64,000 nt of DNA from Aliihoeflea sp. 2WW. Lineage in GTDB: Bacteria; Pseudomonadota; Alphaproteobacteria; Rhizobiales; Rhizobiaceae. The position numbers and the translations under genes are program-made. The notes under the pieces were generated by a model. The model ran no database searches. It was not told the DNA's origin and saw only the letters and a program-made list of their open reading frames with translations. Each line of letters starts with the position of its first letter. Position 1 is the first letter of the stretch. The stretch covers positions 321,459 through 385,458 of the forward strand of contig NZ_AYOD01000001.1 of the NCBI RefSeq assembly GCF_000497755.1, in the 5' to 3' direction. Positions 13,455 to 22,257 of this stretch are shown here, one piece after another.

Positions 13455-14744
13455 ATGACTGAAGGGACGGCGAAACTCGAATTCGGTGGCGATTCCCACG
13501 AATTCAAGGTGCGGAAAGGCTCTGTCGGTCCGGACGTCATCGACATCGCGACGCTCTACAAGAACACCGGTGCCTTCACCTACGATCCCGGCTTCACCTC
13601 GACCGCGAGCTGCGAATCGGAGATCACCTATATCGACGGCGACGAGGGCATCCTGCTCCACCGCGGCTACCCTATCGACCAGCTCGCCGAGCACGGCGAT
13701 TTTCTCGAAACCTGCTACCTCCTGCTCTACGGCGAACTGCCGACCAAGGCGCAGAAGGAGGATTTCGACTATCGCGTCACGCACCACACGATGGTGCACG
13801 AGCAGCTTTCGCGCTTTTTCACCGGCTTTCGCCGCGACGCCCACCCGATGGCCGTCATGTGCGGCGTCGTCGGCGCGCTGTCGGCCTTCTATCACGACTC
13901 GACCGACATCTCGGACCCGCATCACCGCATGGTCGCCTCGATCCGGCTGATCGCGAAGATGCCGACGATCGCCGCGATGGCGTTCAAGTACCATATCGGC
14001 CAGCCCTTCGTTTATCCGAAGAACGAGCTCTCCTTCGCCGCCAACTTCCTGCACATGTGCTTCGCCGTGCCGTGCGAGGACTACAAGGTCAACCCGGTGC
14101 TGGCGCGCGCCATGGAGCGCATCTTCATCCTGCACGCCGACCACGAGCAGAACGCGTCGACCTCGACCGTGCGCCTCGCCGGCTCGTCGGGCGCCAATCC
14201 GTTCGCCTGCATCGCGGCCGGCATCGCGTGCCTATGGGGCCCTGCACATGGCGGCGCCAATGAGGCAGCGCTCAACATGCTCTCGGAGATCGGCTCGGTC
14301 GACAAGATCCCCGAATTCATCGCCCGCGCCAAGGACAAGAACGACCCGTTCCGCCTGATGGGCTTCGGCCATCGGGTCTACAAGAACTACGATCCGCGCG
14401 CCAAGATCATGCAGAAGACCACGCATGAAGTTCTCGGCGAACTCGGCATCAAGGACGATCCGCTTCTGGACGTTGCGATGGAACTCGAGCGCATCGCGCT
14501 CACCGACGAATATTTCATCGAGAAGAAGCTCTACCCGAACATCGACTTCTATTCGGGCATCACGCTGAAGGCGCTCGGCTTCCCCACGACCATGTTCACC
14601 GTTCTGTTCGCGCTCGCGCGCACGGTCGGCTGGGTCGCGCAGTGGAAGGAGATGATCGAGGACCCGAACCAGAAGATCGGTCGCCCGCGCCAGCTCTATA
14701 CCGGTCATGCTGAACGCGATTACGTGCCGATCGCCAAGCGCTGA
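13455..14744 (+). CDS. gltA: Citrate synthase (type II, hexameric)
   Basis: Condenses oxaloacetate and acetyl-CoA at the entry to the TCA cycle. 429 residues, the standard length of the NADH-sensitive Gram-negative form. The N-terminal beta domain ([19 protein letters not shown]) and the active-site histidine and aspartate regions ([23 protein letters not shown]) are intact. A 151-base upstream space offers room for its own promoter, and a strong terminator follows 24 bases after the stop. Confidence 0.97.
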   Translation: MTEGTAKLEFGGDSHEFKVRKGSVGPDVIDIATLYKNTGAFTYDPGFTSTASCESEITYIDGDEGILLHRGYPIDQLAEHGDFLETCYLLLYGELPTKAQKEDFDYRVTHHTMVHEQLSRFFTGFRRDAHPMAVMCGVVGALSAFYHDSTDISDPHHRMVASIRLIAKMPTIAAMAFKYHIGQPFVYPKNELSFAANFLHMCFAVPCEDYKVNPVLARAMERIFILHADHEQNASTSTVRLAGSSGANPFACIAAGIACLWGPAHGGANEAALNMLSEIGSVDKIPEFIARAKDKNDPFRLMGFGHRVYKNYDPRAKIMQKTTHEVLGELGIKDDPLLDVAMELERIALTDEYFIEKKLYPNIDFYSGITLKALGFPTTMFTVLFALARTVGWVAQWKEMIEDPNQKIGRPRQLYTGHAERDYVPIAKR

Positions 14745-14767
14745 TCGGCAGTATGCAGGACGACGAA

Positions 14768-14790
14768 GGGGCGCCGCGGCGCCCTTTTTT
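14768..14790 (+). terminator. Rho-independent terminator of gltA
   Basis: GGGCGCC, a 2-base loop and GGCGCCC form a 7-bp perfect GC stem, followed by six T residues. It abuts the stop codon of the convergent gene, whose last base is 14790. Confidence 0.85.
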
Positions 14791-15440
14791 CATGTCCGGT
14801 TGCGGAAATCGGCGGCGACGGCGTCGCGGTCGATCATCCTGCGGTAGTCGCGCCGGATCTCGATCCATGCGAACTTCAGCGAATTCTCGACGATTTCGCG
14901 GTCATAGGCCTTGAGCTGGGGGGCGATCGGCGCCCATTCCACGAGCGTTGCGGGGCTGGTGTCGAACACGTCCGCGCCGGCGGCGACATTGTCCCAATGA
15001 ATGCCACCGATCCGGGCACCGAACGCGGTGCGCCAGTCCTGCTCGGCGCCGGCGTGGGCGAGTTGTTCGGCATTGCCGCGCAGACCCGCCTCGTAGCACC
15101 GACGTGCGAGCATGTTCTTCTGTTCGCGCGACAGTCGGCCCTGCGCCCCGACATCGGCGACGGCGAAGATCGTCATGTCGGAGAGACAGGCCGCGAAGAT
15201 GTGTGCCTTTGCGATGTTGATCGAGGCGATGAACTGGTCGTCCTCGAACATCGAGGGATAGCGCGTTCCCATACGAGTCTTCAGGTAGCCGTAGAGCTTC
15301 TTCTGCGCGACGAAGGCCGAGCGCGCCGAGACGAAGTGCTCGAACGTGTCGACGTCGTCCAGCTTCCGTGCGCGCGCATTGAAGCCGAACATGCCCGCCA
15401 GAACGCGGCCGGCCTCTTGTGCTTTTTCCAGTATTGCCAA
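14790..15440 (-). CDS. Conserved protein of unknown function, 216 residues
   Basis: I do not recognise a named family. The protein is mostly alpha-helical and soluble, with many aromatic and charged residues (KKLYGYLKTRMGTRYPSMFEDDQF; IEIRRDYRRMIDR near the C-terminus) and no signal peptide. The TTG at 15440 is chosen because GGGAGG lies a suitable distance before it. An ATG at 15482 is in frame but has no ribosome-binding site. It is convergent with gltA and divergent from the Na+/solute symporter pair, which suggests but does not prove a role in carboxylate uptake or its control. Confidence 0.65.
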   Translation of the reverse strand: MAILEKAQEAGRVLAGMFGFNARARKLDDVDTFEHFVSARSAFVAQKKLYGYLKTRMGTRYPSMFEDDQFIASINIAKAHIFAACLSDMTIFAVADVGAQGRLSREQKNMLARRCYEAGLRGNAEQLAHAGAEQDWRTAFGARIGGIHWDNVAAGADVFDTSPATLVEWAPIAPQLKAYDREIVENSLKFAWIEIRRDYRRMIDRDAVAADFRNRT

Positions 15441-15596
15441 GTCCTCACCTCCCTGTGGGTACGACCAATGTCTCAATTCCATTCGCCGGACACTTGACCG
15501 ACACTTTGCCGTCACGATTGCGATTCCATCGCCGGGAGGCGGCAATCGGGCTGTTGGCGGAGAGGTCGCTAACACAATTTGAGGGAGGAGGACACC

Positions 15597-15869
15597 ATGT
15601 CCGCTGACAATAGGGAAATCCCCCAGGACGTGAGAGATCGCTACTGGGCAAAGACCAGGAATCTGACGGTCGTCATTTTGATTCTCTGGTTCATCTTTTC
15701 CATCGTGGTCCCGCTGATGGTGCGGCCACTCAATGAAATCACGTTTATGGGCTTTCCGCTTGGCTTCTACATGATCTGCCAAGGTTCGCTCATTGCGTTC
15801 GTCCTGCTCGTGTTCTTCCAGAACTGGCGGCAGGACCAGATCGACGACGAATTCGGCGTCGGCGATTAA
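15597..15869 (+). CDS. Small subunit of Na+/solute symporter (DUF4212)
   Basis: A 90-residue inner-membrane protein with two hydrophobic helices (roughly residues 22-45 and 53-77), preceded by a short charged N-terminus. It matches the DUF4212 proteins that always precede a VC_2705-type sodium:solute symporter. The ATG at 15597 has GAGGGAGGAGG immediately upstream; a TTG six codons earlier is in frame but less convincing. A possible promoter lies upstream (TTGACC at 15494, ATTGCG at 15517, 17-base spacing). It is followed after 15 bases by the large subunit. Confidence 0.88.
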   Translation: MSADNREIPQDVRDRYWAKTRNLTVVILILWFIFSIVVPLMVRPLNEITFMGFPLGFYMICQGSLIAFVLLVFFQNWRQDQIDDEFGVGD

Positions 15870-15884
15870 GGGGGGAATGACGCA

Positions 15885-17684
15885 ATGAACGGGAGTTTTC
15901 TCGACAATCTCGGCCGGGTCTACGGCCTCTACACAGGCGGATTTCTCGTCTTCATCCTGCTGATGGCCGTCCTTGAACAGATGGGCGTCGGCGCCGATAC
16001 GATCGGCATTCTCTTCGTCGCCTTCACCATCTTCATTTACGCGGCCATCGGCTGGATGTCGCGCACGATGGAAGTGGAAGCCTACTACGTCGCCGGTCGT
16101 CAGGTGCCCGCCGTCTACAACGGCATGGCGACTGCTGCCGACTGGATGTCCGGTGCATCCTTCGTGGCGATGGCCGGCGGCATCTATTTCGGCGGCTACA
16201 GCTATCTCGCCTTCGTCGTCGGCTGGACCGGCGGCTACATCCTCGTGAACTCGCTGATGGCGCCCTACTTGCGCAAGTTCGGCTGCTACACGGTGCCGGA
16301 CTACATCGGCACGCGCTACGGCGGCAACTTCGCGCGCATTTTGGCCGTCGTCATCCTGGTCGCCGCATCCTTCACCTATGTGACGGCGCAGATCACCGCA
16401 ACCGGCACGATCGCTGCGCGCGCACTGCACATTCCGTTCTCCTGGGGTGTCTGGTTCGGCCTCTTCGGCATCCTGGTCTGCTCCATGCTCGGCGGTATGC
16501 GCGCCGTCACATGGACGCAGGTCGCGCAGTACATCGTGCTGATCATCGCCTATCTGGTGCCGGTCATCTGGATGTCGAACGTCCAGGGCTTCGGCATCAT
16601 TCCGCACTTCTCCTATGGCGAAGCGGTCCAGACCATCACGGAGCTCGAGGCTCAGTATGGGCTGACGGCACCGCCTGAGGGCGTTGCGGGCATGAAGGCG
16701 CTGGTCACACCGCATGTCGAACCGACGGGTGCGTTGGCCGAATGGCGCTTCATCACGCTGGCGATCTGCATGATGGCAGGTACGGCATCGCTGCCGCACA
16801 TCCTGATGCGCTACTTCACCACGCCTTCCGTGCGCTCCGCCCGCAAGTCGGTCGCATGGTCGCTGCTTTTCATCTTCCTGCTGTACTTCACGGCGCCGGC
16901 TCTGGCCACGCTGACGAAGCTGCAGCTTCTCGACCCGTCGCTGCCGACGGCCATCATCGGCAAGACGATCGAGGAAGTTCAGGCCCTTGCCTGGGTCCAG
17001 AACTGGAGCAGCGTCAACTTCCTGGCGATCATCGACCACAATGGCGACGGCATTCTCCAGCTCAACGAGTTCTTCATGCGCGAAGACATCGTCGTCCTGG
17101 CAACGCCGGAAATCGCGGGCCTGCCCTACGTCATCTCCGGCCTCGTTGCCGCAGGCGGCATGGCGGCTGCAATGTCGACGGCAGACGGTCTGCTGCTCGC
17201 CATCGCCAACGCGCTCAGCCACGACCTCTACTACAAGGTCATCGACCCGAAGGCCGACACGAAGCACCGCCTGATCGTTGCGCGCGTTCTTCTGGTGATC
17301 ATCGGTGCCGCAGGTGCCTTCATGGCTGCGATGCAGCTAACCGGCATTCTCGGCGCGGTTGCATGGGCTTTCTGCTTCGCCTGTTCGGGCCTCTTCTTCC
17401 CGCTCGTCCTCGGCGTGTGGTGGAAGCGGGCGAATACGCAAGGCGCGATCGCCGGCATGGCAGCGGGCTTCATCTCCGGCACGATCTACCTGTGGTACGT
17501 CTATACGGGTGGAGCGCCGATCATGGGTCTCGACGATCTGCGGTTCGGCATCATCGGCATGGCCTTCAGCCTCGTTGCGATGGTTACCGTCACCTTGATG
17601 ACGCCGGAGCCCGATGCGGAAATCCAGCGCATGGTCGACGAAACCCGCATTCCGACGGGTAAGCCGATCCTGGACCCGCACTAA
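15885..17684 (+). CDS. Sodium:solute symporter, VC_2705 family (large subunit)
   Basis: Sodium-coupled transporter of the SSF superfamily, likely for acetate or another short carboxylate by family precedent. 599 residues with about 13 hydrophobic segments. SSF landmarks include VAGRQVPAVYNGMATAADWMSGASF and the glycine-rich helix GGMRAVTWTQVAQY. Residues 384-395 (DHNGDGILQLNE), in a loop between helices, fit an EF-hand calcium loop at positions 1, 3, 5, 6, 8 and 12. It forms an operon with the small DUF4212 subunit and ends at a strong terminator. No sensor kinase is attached. Confidence 0.92.
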   Translation: MNGSFLDNLGRVYGLYTGGFLVFILLMAVLEQMGVGADTIGILFVAFTIFIYAAIGWMSRTMEVEAYYVAGRQVPAVYNGMATAADWMSGASFVAMAGGIYFGGYSYLAFVVGWTGGYILVNSLMAPYLRKFGCYTVPDYIGTRYGGNFARILAVVILVAASFTYVTAQITATGTIAARALHIPFSWGVWFGLFGILVCSMLGGMRAVTWTQVAQYIVLIIAYLVPVIWMSNVQGFGIIPHFSYGEAVQTITELEAQYGLTAPPEGVAGMKALVTPHVEPTGALAEWRFITLAICMMAGTASLPHILMRYFTTPSVRSARKSVAWSLLFIFLLYFTAPALATLTKLQLLDPSLPTAIIGKTIEEVQALAWVQNWSSVNFLAIIDHNGDGILQLNEFFMREDIVVLATPEIAGLPYVISGLVAAGGMAAAMSTADGLLLAIANALSHDLYYKVIDPKADTKHRLIVARVLLVIIGAAGAFMAAMQLTGILGAVAWAFCFACSGLFFPLVLGVWWKRANTQGAIAGMAAGFISGTIYLWYVYTGGAPIMGLDDLRFGIIGMAFSLVAMVTVTLMTPEPDAEIQRMVDETRIPTGKPILDPH

Positions 17685-17702
17685 GGCCCGGTTGCAAACG
17701 CC

Positions 17703-17738
17703 GCAGGGGCGGGACATCGTCCCGCCCCTGCCCTTTTT
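17703..17738 (+). terminator. Rho-independent terminator of the symporter operon
   Basis: A 13-bp perfect stem (GCAGGGGCGGGAC paired with GTCCCGCCCCTGC) with a 3-base loop, followed by CC and five T residues, 18 bases after the symporter stop. Confidence 0.9.
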
Positions 17739-17758
17739 CTCAATGAACGATTCGGTCG

Positions 17759-18121
17759 ATGGAACAGGTACTTGGAAGTTTCCCGCTATGGGTGATCGTC
17801 GTCGACTACGTGCTCGGCGTCATCATGTGGACGCTTATCGGCCGGGCGGCGATGAATTTCTTCCTGTCGGAAGATTCGAACTTCTTCTTCATGCGCTTCT
17901 TCGTGCGCTCGACGAATCCGATCCTGCGCGTATTCCGGCCGATCACCCCAAGCTTCCTGCTCGAGCCGTTGATCCCGCTATACGTCGCGTGGTTCTTCTT
18001 CCTGTTCCGATTCTACGTGATGCCGTGGCTGCTCGGCTATTCGGTGATGGGCATGCTGTCCTTCCCGCTCGAAAGCGAAATCGCCCGCGCCATCCAGGTT
18101 TTCCTGACGCCGAGGCCCTAG
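17759..18121 (+). CDS. Small integral membrane protein (YggT-like arrangement)
   Basis: A 120-residue protein with two or three hydrophobic stretches separated by a motif NPILRVFRPITPSFLLEPLIP. The 'NP-xx-R then P-x-x-P' layout recalls YggT-family proteins, but I am not sure of the family. The ATG at 17759 lies 21 bases after the terminator of the symporter operon, so it probably has its own weak promoter or is read through. Its stop codon and that of the convergent ATP12 gene are the two halves of the palindrome CTAG at 18118-18121. Confidence 0.7.
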   Translation: MEQVLGSFPLWVIVVDYVLGVIMWTLIGRAAMNFFLSEDSNFFFMRFFVRSTNPILRVFRPITPSFLLEPLIPLYVAWFFFLFRFYVMPWLLGYSVMGMLSFPLESEIARAIQVFLTPRP

Positions 18122-18912
18122 CCTTTCAATGCCTCGATCAGCGCGGCTGCGGCCAGCATGTCGCGCTTCTTGGCGGCGCGCATGCGTGCCGCTTCGCCAT
18201 CCTCGCCCCACTGCGCGATGTTCCAGTCCTCGTCGACATGGGCAGCCGCCCAGCCCTCTTCCGGCGAAAGCTCCCCCGCATCGACCGCGAGCGCGATCAG
18301 CGCCGAACCGGTGAGCGACGTCATGACGTGCAGCGCCGACAGGCGGAATGGTTCTTCGCGCATCTTCAGGTGAATGCCGATGGCGCCGATGGCCTCGCGC
18401 GGCTGGTCGACATGCATGACACCCTCCGCGAGAACGAACCGCGCGCCAAGGCTGGCGCGCGCCCAGTCGATGATGCCGTCCCAGGCTTCGCTTTGGCGTT
18501 CGACCAGCGATTCCGGCCCGTCGGCGCGGTAGCAGACGAGGTCGGTCGACGAGTAACGCAGGATGTCTTCGAGAACGGCCTGCGTGTCCGTCGAGACACC
18601 ATCGATCGCGGTGTTGGCGATCCGCAGGACCGGCATGTCGAATGGATTGATTTCCTCGGTCTGCGCGTCGAACTCATCGGCGACGAGCCGCGCGGCGGCC
18701 TCGGTCGGCAGCGCAAGCACAGCGCGTCCTGGCGTTCGGACCTGCTTGCCATCAAGTTCCACTGCGAACGTGCCGCTGGCGGCGTCCTGCCGGACCGAAG
18801 CCGCCTTGTAGAAGCGTTTTGGAAGCGGCGTACGCATCTGCTTTTGCGCCCGCTTCATCGGATTTTCGTCCGAAACGAACGGGGTGTCGAGATCGCTCAG
18901 GATATCGCGCAT
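18118..18912 (-). CDS. ATP12-family chaperone for F1-ATPase assembly
   Basis: A 264-residue homolog of mitochondrial Atp12/ATPAF2, which binds the F1 alpha subunit before assembly. Family landmarks visible are KRFYKAASV near the start, LDGKQVRTPGRAVLALPTEAAARLVADEFDAQ, FDMPVLRIANTAIDG, ILRYSSTDLVCYRADGPE and the C-terminal EEGWAAAHVDEDWNIAQWGED. The ATG at 18912 gives family length; the open frame upstream runs antisense to the EamA gene and is not coding. It is preceded on the same strand by the EamA transporter, rluC-type and rarA genes. The atp operon is not in the window. Confidence 0.92.
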   Translation of the reverse strand: MRDILSDLDTPFVSDENPMKRAQKQMRTPLPKRFYKAASVRQDAASGTFAVELDGKQVRTPGRAVLALPTEAAARLVADEFDAQTEEINPFDMPVLRIANTAIDGVSTDTQAVLEDILRYSSTDLVCYRADGPESLVERQSEAWDGIIDWARASLGARFVLAEGVMHVDQPREAIGAIGIHLKMREEPFRLSALHVMTSLTGSALIALAVDAGELSPEEGWAAAHVDEDWNIAQWGEDGEAARMRAAKKRDMLAAAALIEALKG

Positions 18913-18929
18913 GGTCGGTCCTCGAATGT

Positions 18930-19853
18930 TCAGCCGGGCGGAATGCGTCTGCGCACCGGGCGGTTGACGACGAAAAGCCCGGCGGCGATGAGCGTCAGAG
19001 CCGCGAATATGTTCATCGAAAGCGGCTCGTTCAACAGGAAGCCGCCGCATAGAACGCCGAAGGCAGGCGTCAGGAAGGCGAAGCTGGCAAGTCCGGTCGC
19101 CGGATAGGTCCGGATCATCCAGAACCAGAGGATGTAGGTGAAAGCGACCACGAAGATCGCTTGAAACAGCAGCGCGCCGGTTGCCAGAGCCGACACGTCG
19201 CGCAGAATCGCCCCGCCGAAAGGCAGAAGCGGGATGGCAAAGATGACGGAAACGACGAGCTGGTACATCAGCGTCTTTTCTGCCGTCGCGTCCGACAGTT
19301 TGGATTTCTTGATGACGAGCGTCGTCGCGCCCCACAATACGCCGGCGGCAAGGCACATGAGATCACCGCGCAAGGCCGAAGCGTCGGGCAGGCTGAGCTG
19401 ATCGACGAAGACGAGCGCCACTCCGACGAACGCCATCGCCAGCCCGAGGAACTTGGTCGAAGTGATCCGCTCGCCGAGAAGGAAGTGCGCCCCGATCAGA
19501 ACCCAGAACGGCATGGTGTTGATCATGAGCGCCCCGCGCGCCGCGGTCGTGTAGTCGAGGCCGAAGAAGATCAGCATGAACTCGATGGCAAACAGCGCGC
19601 CGGCAAGGAGTCCCGGCCACAGCGTCCCATCACGCTCGAACAGGCGGATGCCGCGCCAGACGCACCAGCCATAGACCAGAACCGCCGCGATGCCCGAGCG
19701 GGCAAGCGTCAGGAAGATGGGGCTGTAGCCGGTATTGGCGACCTTGATGGCGACCTGGTTCAGGCCCCAGGAAAAGGTCAGCATGATCATCATGGCAACG
19801 GCGAATCCGTCGATCACCGCGCGTCGGTCAATCGCCGTTCCTGCCTCGCTCAT
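18930..19853 (-). CDS. DMT-superfamily transporter (two EamA domains)
   Basis: A 307-residue inner-membrane exporter-type protein with ten hydrophobic helices in two EamA repeats (SWGLNQVAIKVANTGYSP opens the first; LAAGVLWGATTLVIKKSK opens the second). The substrate is unknown; relatives export metabolites or amino acids. Its ATG at 19853 touches the stop of the pseudouridine synthase gene with no spacing, so the two are translationally close. It lies 17 bases before the ATP12 gene. Confidence 0.88.
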   Translation of the reverse strand: MSEAGTAIDRRAVIDGFAVAMMIMLTFSWGLNQVAIKVANTGYSPIFLTLARSGIAAVLVYGWCVWRGIRLFERDGTLWPGLLAGALFAIEFMLIFFGLDYTTAARGALMINTMPFWVLIGAHFLLGERITSTKFLGLAMAFVGVALVFVDQLSLPDASALRGDLMCLAAGVLWGATTLVIKKSKLSDATAEKTLMYQLVVSVIFAIPLLPFGGAILRDVSALATGALLFQAIFVVAFTYILWFWMIRTYPATGLASFAFLTPAFGVLCGGFLLNEPLSMNIFAALTLIAAGLFVVNRPVRRRIPPG

Positions 19854-20831
19854 TCAGTCGTCCGCCGAATTCTCGTCGAAGCCGAGGAGGTTCCAGCTCT
19901 GCTTCATATGCGGCGGCAACTGCGCCGTGACGTCGATCTTGCCGCCATCAGGATGCGGAATGATGATGCGGCGCGCGTGAAGGTGCAGGCGCTTCTGCAT
20001 GCCACCGGGGAAATCGTAATTCTTGTCGGCCTCGAAATATTTCGGATCGCCGAGGATCGGGCAGCCGATATGCGCGGCGTGGACGCGAAGCTGGTGCGTG
20101 CGGCCGGTATAGGGCTCCATTTCGAGCCACGACATCGTCTGCGCAGCCTGCTCGACGATGCGGTAGAAGGAGACGGCATGGTCCGCGCCCTTCTCGCCGT
20201 GGTCGGCGACGCGCATCCGGTCGCCGTCGATGGTGGATTCCTTGACCATCCAGGTCGAAATCTTGTCCTCGCGCTTGGGCGGCACGCCCTTGACCAGCGC
20301 CCAGTACGTCTTCTTGGTCTCGCGGTGGCGGAACGCTTCGGCCAGCTTCATCGCCGCAAGGCGCGTGCGGGCGACGACGAGGACGCCCGAGGTGTCGCGG
20401 TCGAGCCGGTGAACGAGGCGCGGCTTCTCGCCCTTCTGGCTGCGCAGCGCCTCGAGCATGGAATCGACGCTTCGCGTGATGCCTGATCCGCCCTGGACGG
20501 CCAGACCGGCCGGCTTGTCGAAGACGATGACCTTCTTGTCTTCGTAGAGCATCATCTTGGCGAGCACGTCGCCGTCGTCCTCGCCGCGCATGGTCCGCGC
20601 CGTCACCGGGCCGGCCTTCCTATCGACCGCCAACGGTGGAACCCGAACCTTCTGACCCTCCTCGAGACGCGTGTCGGACTTGACCCGTCCGCCGTCGACG
20701 CGGACCTGGCCGGAACGCAGCAGCTTTTGCAAGGGGCCGAAGCCGAGCCCGGGAAAATGCACCTTGAACCAGCGGTCGAGGCGCATTCCTGCCTCGTCCC
20801 TTGCCACTGCGATCTGTTCGACGCCTGCCAT
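19854..20831 (-). CDS. RluC/RluD-family rRNA pseudouridine synthase
   Basis: Converts specific uridines in 23S rRNA to pseudouridine. 325 residues from the ATG at 20831: an N-terminal S4 RNA-binding domain (RLDRWFKVHFPGLGFGPLQK) followed by the catalytic domain with HRLDRDTSGVLV, whose aspartate is the nucleophile, and a C-terminal RTHQLRVHAAHIGCPI motif. An extended start 13 codons upstream is in frame but not needed. The S4 domain plus this order fits RluC better than RluA; the exact target uridines are inferred only by family. Confidence 0.9.
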   Translation of the reverse strand: MAGVEQIAVARDEAGMRLDRWFKVHFPGLGFGPLQKLLRSGQVRVDGGRVKSDTRLEEGQKVRVPPLAVDRKAGPVTARTMRGEDDGDVLAKMMLYEDKKVIVFDKPAGLAVQGGSGITRSVDSMLEALRSQKGEKPRLVHRLDRDTSGVLVVARTRLAAMKLAEAFRHRETKKTYWALVKGVPPKREDKISTWMVKESTIDGDRMRVADHGEKGADHAVSFYRIVEQAAQTMSWLEMEPYTGRTHQLRVHAAHIGCPILGDPKYFEADKNYDFPGGMQKRLHLHARRIIIPHPDGGKIDVTAQLPPHMKQSWNLLGFDENSADD

Positions 20832-20922
20832 TCTTATTCTCTTTTCGCGTATGAAGAGCGCCCATAGCACTCCAGACAGGCAGGCGCGAGGTTCAGGCCG
20901 TCGAAATCTGCAATCCAGCTTC

Positions 20923-22245
20923 CTAACGGCCCGATTGGCGCTCCGCGCGCAGCTTCTGCCAATAGTCGAGGCGCTTCTTGATCTCGCGCTCGAAGCCGCG
21001 GTCCGGCGGGTCGTAGAATTTCTGGCGACCGAGCGCCTCGGGGAAGTAGTCCTGGCCGGAGAACGCGTCGGGCGCGTCGTGGTCGTAGAAATAGCCGGTG
21101 CCGTAGCCCTCCGACTTCATCAGCTTGGTTGGTGCATTGAGGATGTGCTTGGGCGGCAGCAGCGAGCCGTTCTCCTTGGCCGCACGCATCGCCGCCTTGT
21201 AGGCGACGTAGACGCCGTTCGATTTCGGCGCGGTGGCGAGATAGACGCATGCCTCCGCCAGCGCCAGCTCGCCTTCCGGGGACCCGAGATAGTCGTAGGC
21301 GTCCTTGGCCGCGAGCGTGATCGCCAGCGCCTGCGGATCGGCAAGTCCGATATCTTCCGAGGCCATCCGTACGAGCCGGCGGCCGAGATAGAGCGGGTCC
21401 TCGCCCGCATCCAGCATGCGCGCCAGATAATAGAGCGCGGCATCCGGGTCCGAGCCGCGCACCGACTTATGCAGCGCGGAGATCAGATTGTAGTGCCCGT
21501 CCTGTCCCTTGTCGTAGACAGGTGCCCGACGCTGGACGATGCGCTGCAGGCCTTCGGCGTCGAAGATTTCATCGCCGGCCGCTGCGCGCCAGATTTCCTC
21601 GGCGAGCGTCAGCGACGCGCGCCCGTCGCCGTCCGCCATGCGCAGGAGAACCGCGCGCGCTTCTTCATCGAGCGGCAGCGGCTTTTGTTCGTTTTCCTCG
21701 GCGCGGACCAGTAGCCGCTCGATGCTCTCGCCGTCCAGCGGATGGAACGTCAGCACCCGCGCCCGCGATAGCAGAGCGGCGTTGAGCTCGAAGGACGGGT
21801 TCTCCGTCGTCGCGCCGACGAGAACAACGGTGCCGTCTTCCATCACGGGTAGGAAGGAATCCTGCTGGGCGCGGTTGAAGCGATGAATCTCGTCGACGAA
21901 GAGAAGCGTCTGCCGCCCCTGAGTGCGCCGCAGCCGCGCCGTCTCGAACACCTTCTTCAGGTCCGCGACGCCGGAGAAGATTGCCGAAATCTGCTCGAAG
22001 GCCAGTCCCGTATCGCCGGCGAGGAGCCGTGCGACGGTCGTCTTGCCCGTTCCCGGCGGTCCCCAGAAGATCATCGAGCCGAGCGTGCCGGAGCGCAACA
22101 TGCGCGTCAGTGCCCCGCCCTCGCCGGTCAGATGCTCCTGCCCGACGACGTCGGCGAGCTTTTGCGGCCGCAACCGGTCGGCGAGCGGCTGGCCCACGGG
22201 CCGCCGGTCATCCTGATCGTCACCTGTCGAGAAGAGATCGGCCAA
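20923..22245 (-). CDS. rarA: Replication-associated recombination protein A (RarA/MgsA)
   Basis: A clamp-loader-like AAA+ ATPase acting at stalled forks, related to eukaryotic WRNIP1. 440 residues: N-terminal PLADRLRPQKLADVVGQEHL, Walker A GPPGTGKT, Walker B LLFVDEIHRFN, sensor region VLVGATTENPSFELN, then the C-terminal tetramerisation part (KSVRGSDPDAALYYLARML; DIGLADPQAL). It follows the Deg-protease gene on the same strand by 12 bases; this protease-rarA pairing is common in Rhizobiales. Confidence 0.95.
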   Translation of the reverse strand: MADLFSTGDDQDDRRPVGQPLADRLRPQKLADVVGQEHLTGEGGALTRMLRSGTLGSMIFWGPPGTGKTTVARLLAGDTGLAFEQISAIFSGVADLKKVFETARLRRTQGRQTLLFVDEIHRFNRAQQDSFLPVMEDGTVVLVGATTENPSFELNAALLSRARVLTFHPLDGESIERLLVRAEENEQKPLPLDEEARAVLLRMADGDGRASLTLAEEIWRAAAGDEIFDAEGLQRIVQRRAPVYDKGQDGHYNLISALHKSVRGSDPDAALYYLARMLDAGEDPLYLGRRLVRMASEDIGLADPQALAITLAAKDAYDYLGSPEGELALAEACVYLATAPKSNGVYVAYKAAMRAAKENGSLLPPKHILNAPTKLMKSEGYGTGYFYDHDAPDAFSGQDYFPEALGRQKFYDPPDRGFEREIKKRLDYWQKLRAERQSGR

Positions 22246-22257
22246 GGGGTCCGTCCG

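Noticed and set aside
15483-17267. A long minus-strand open frame opposite the symporter that fuses in frame to the 14790-15440 gene
   Set aside because: Codon-bias antisense of the symporter; the real gene is the last 216 codons, with its own ribosome-binding site.
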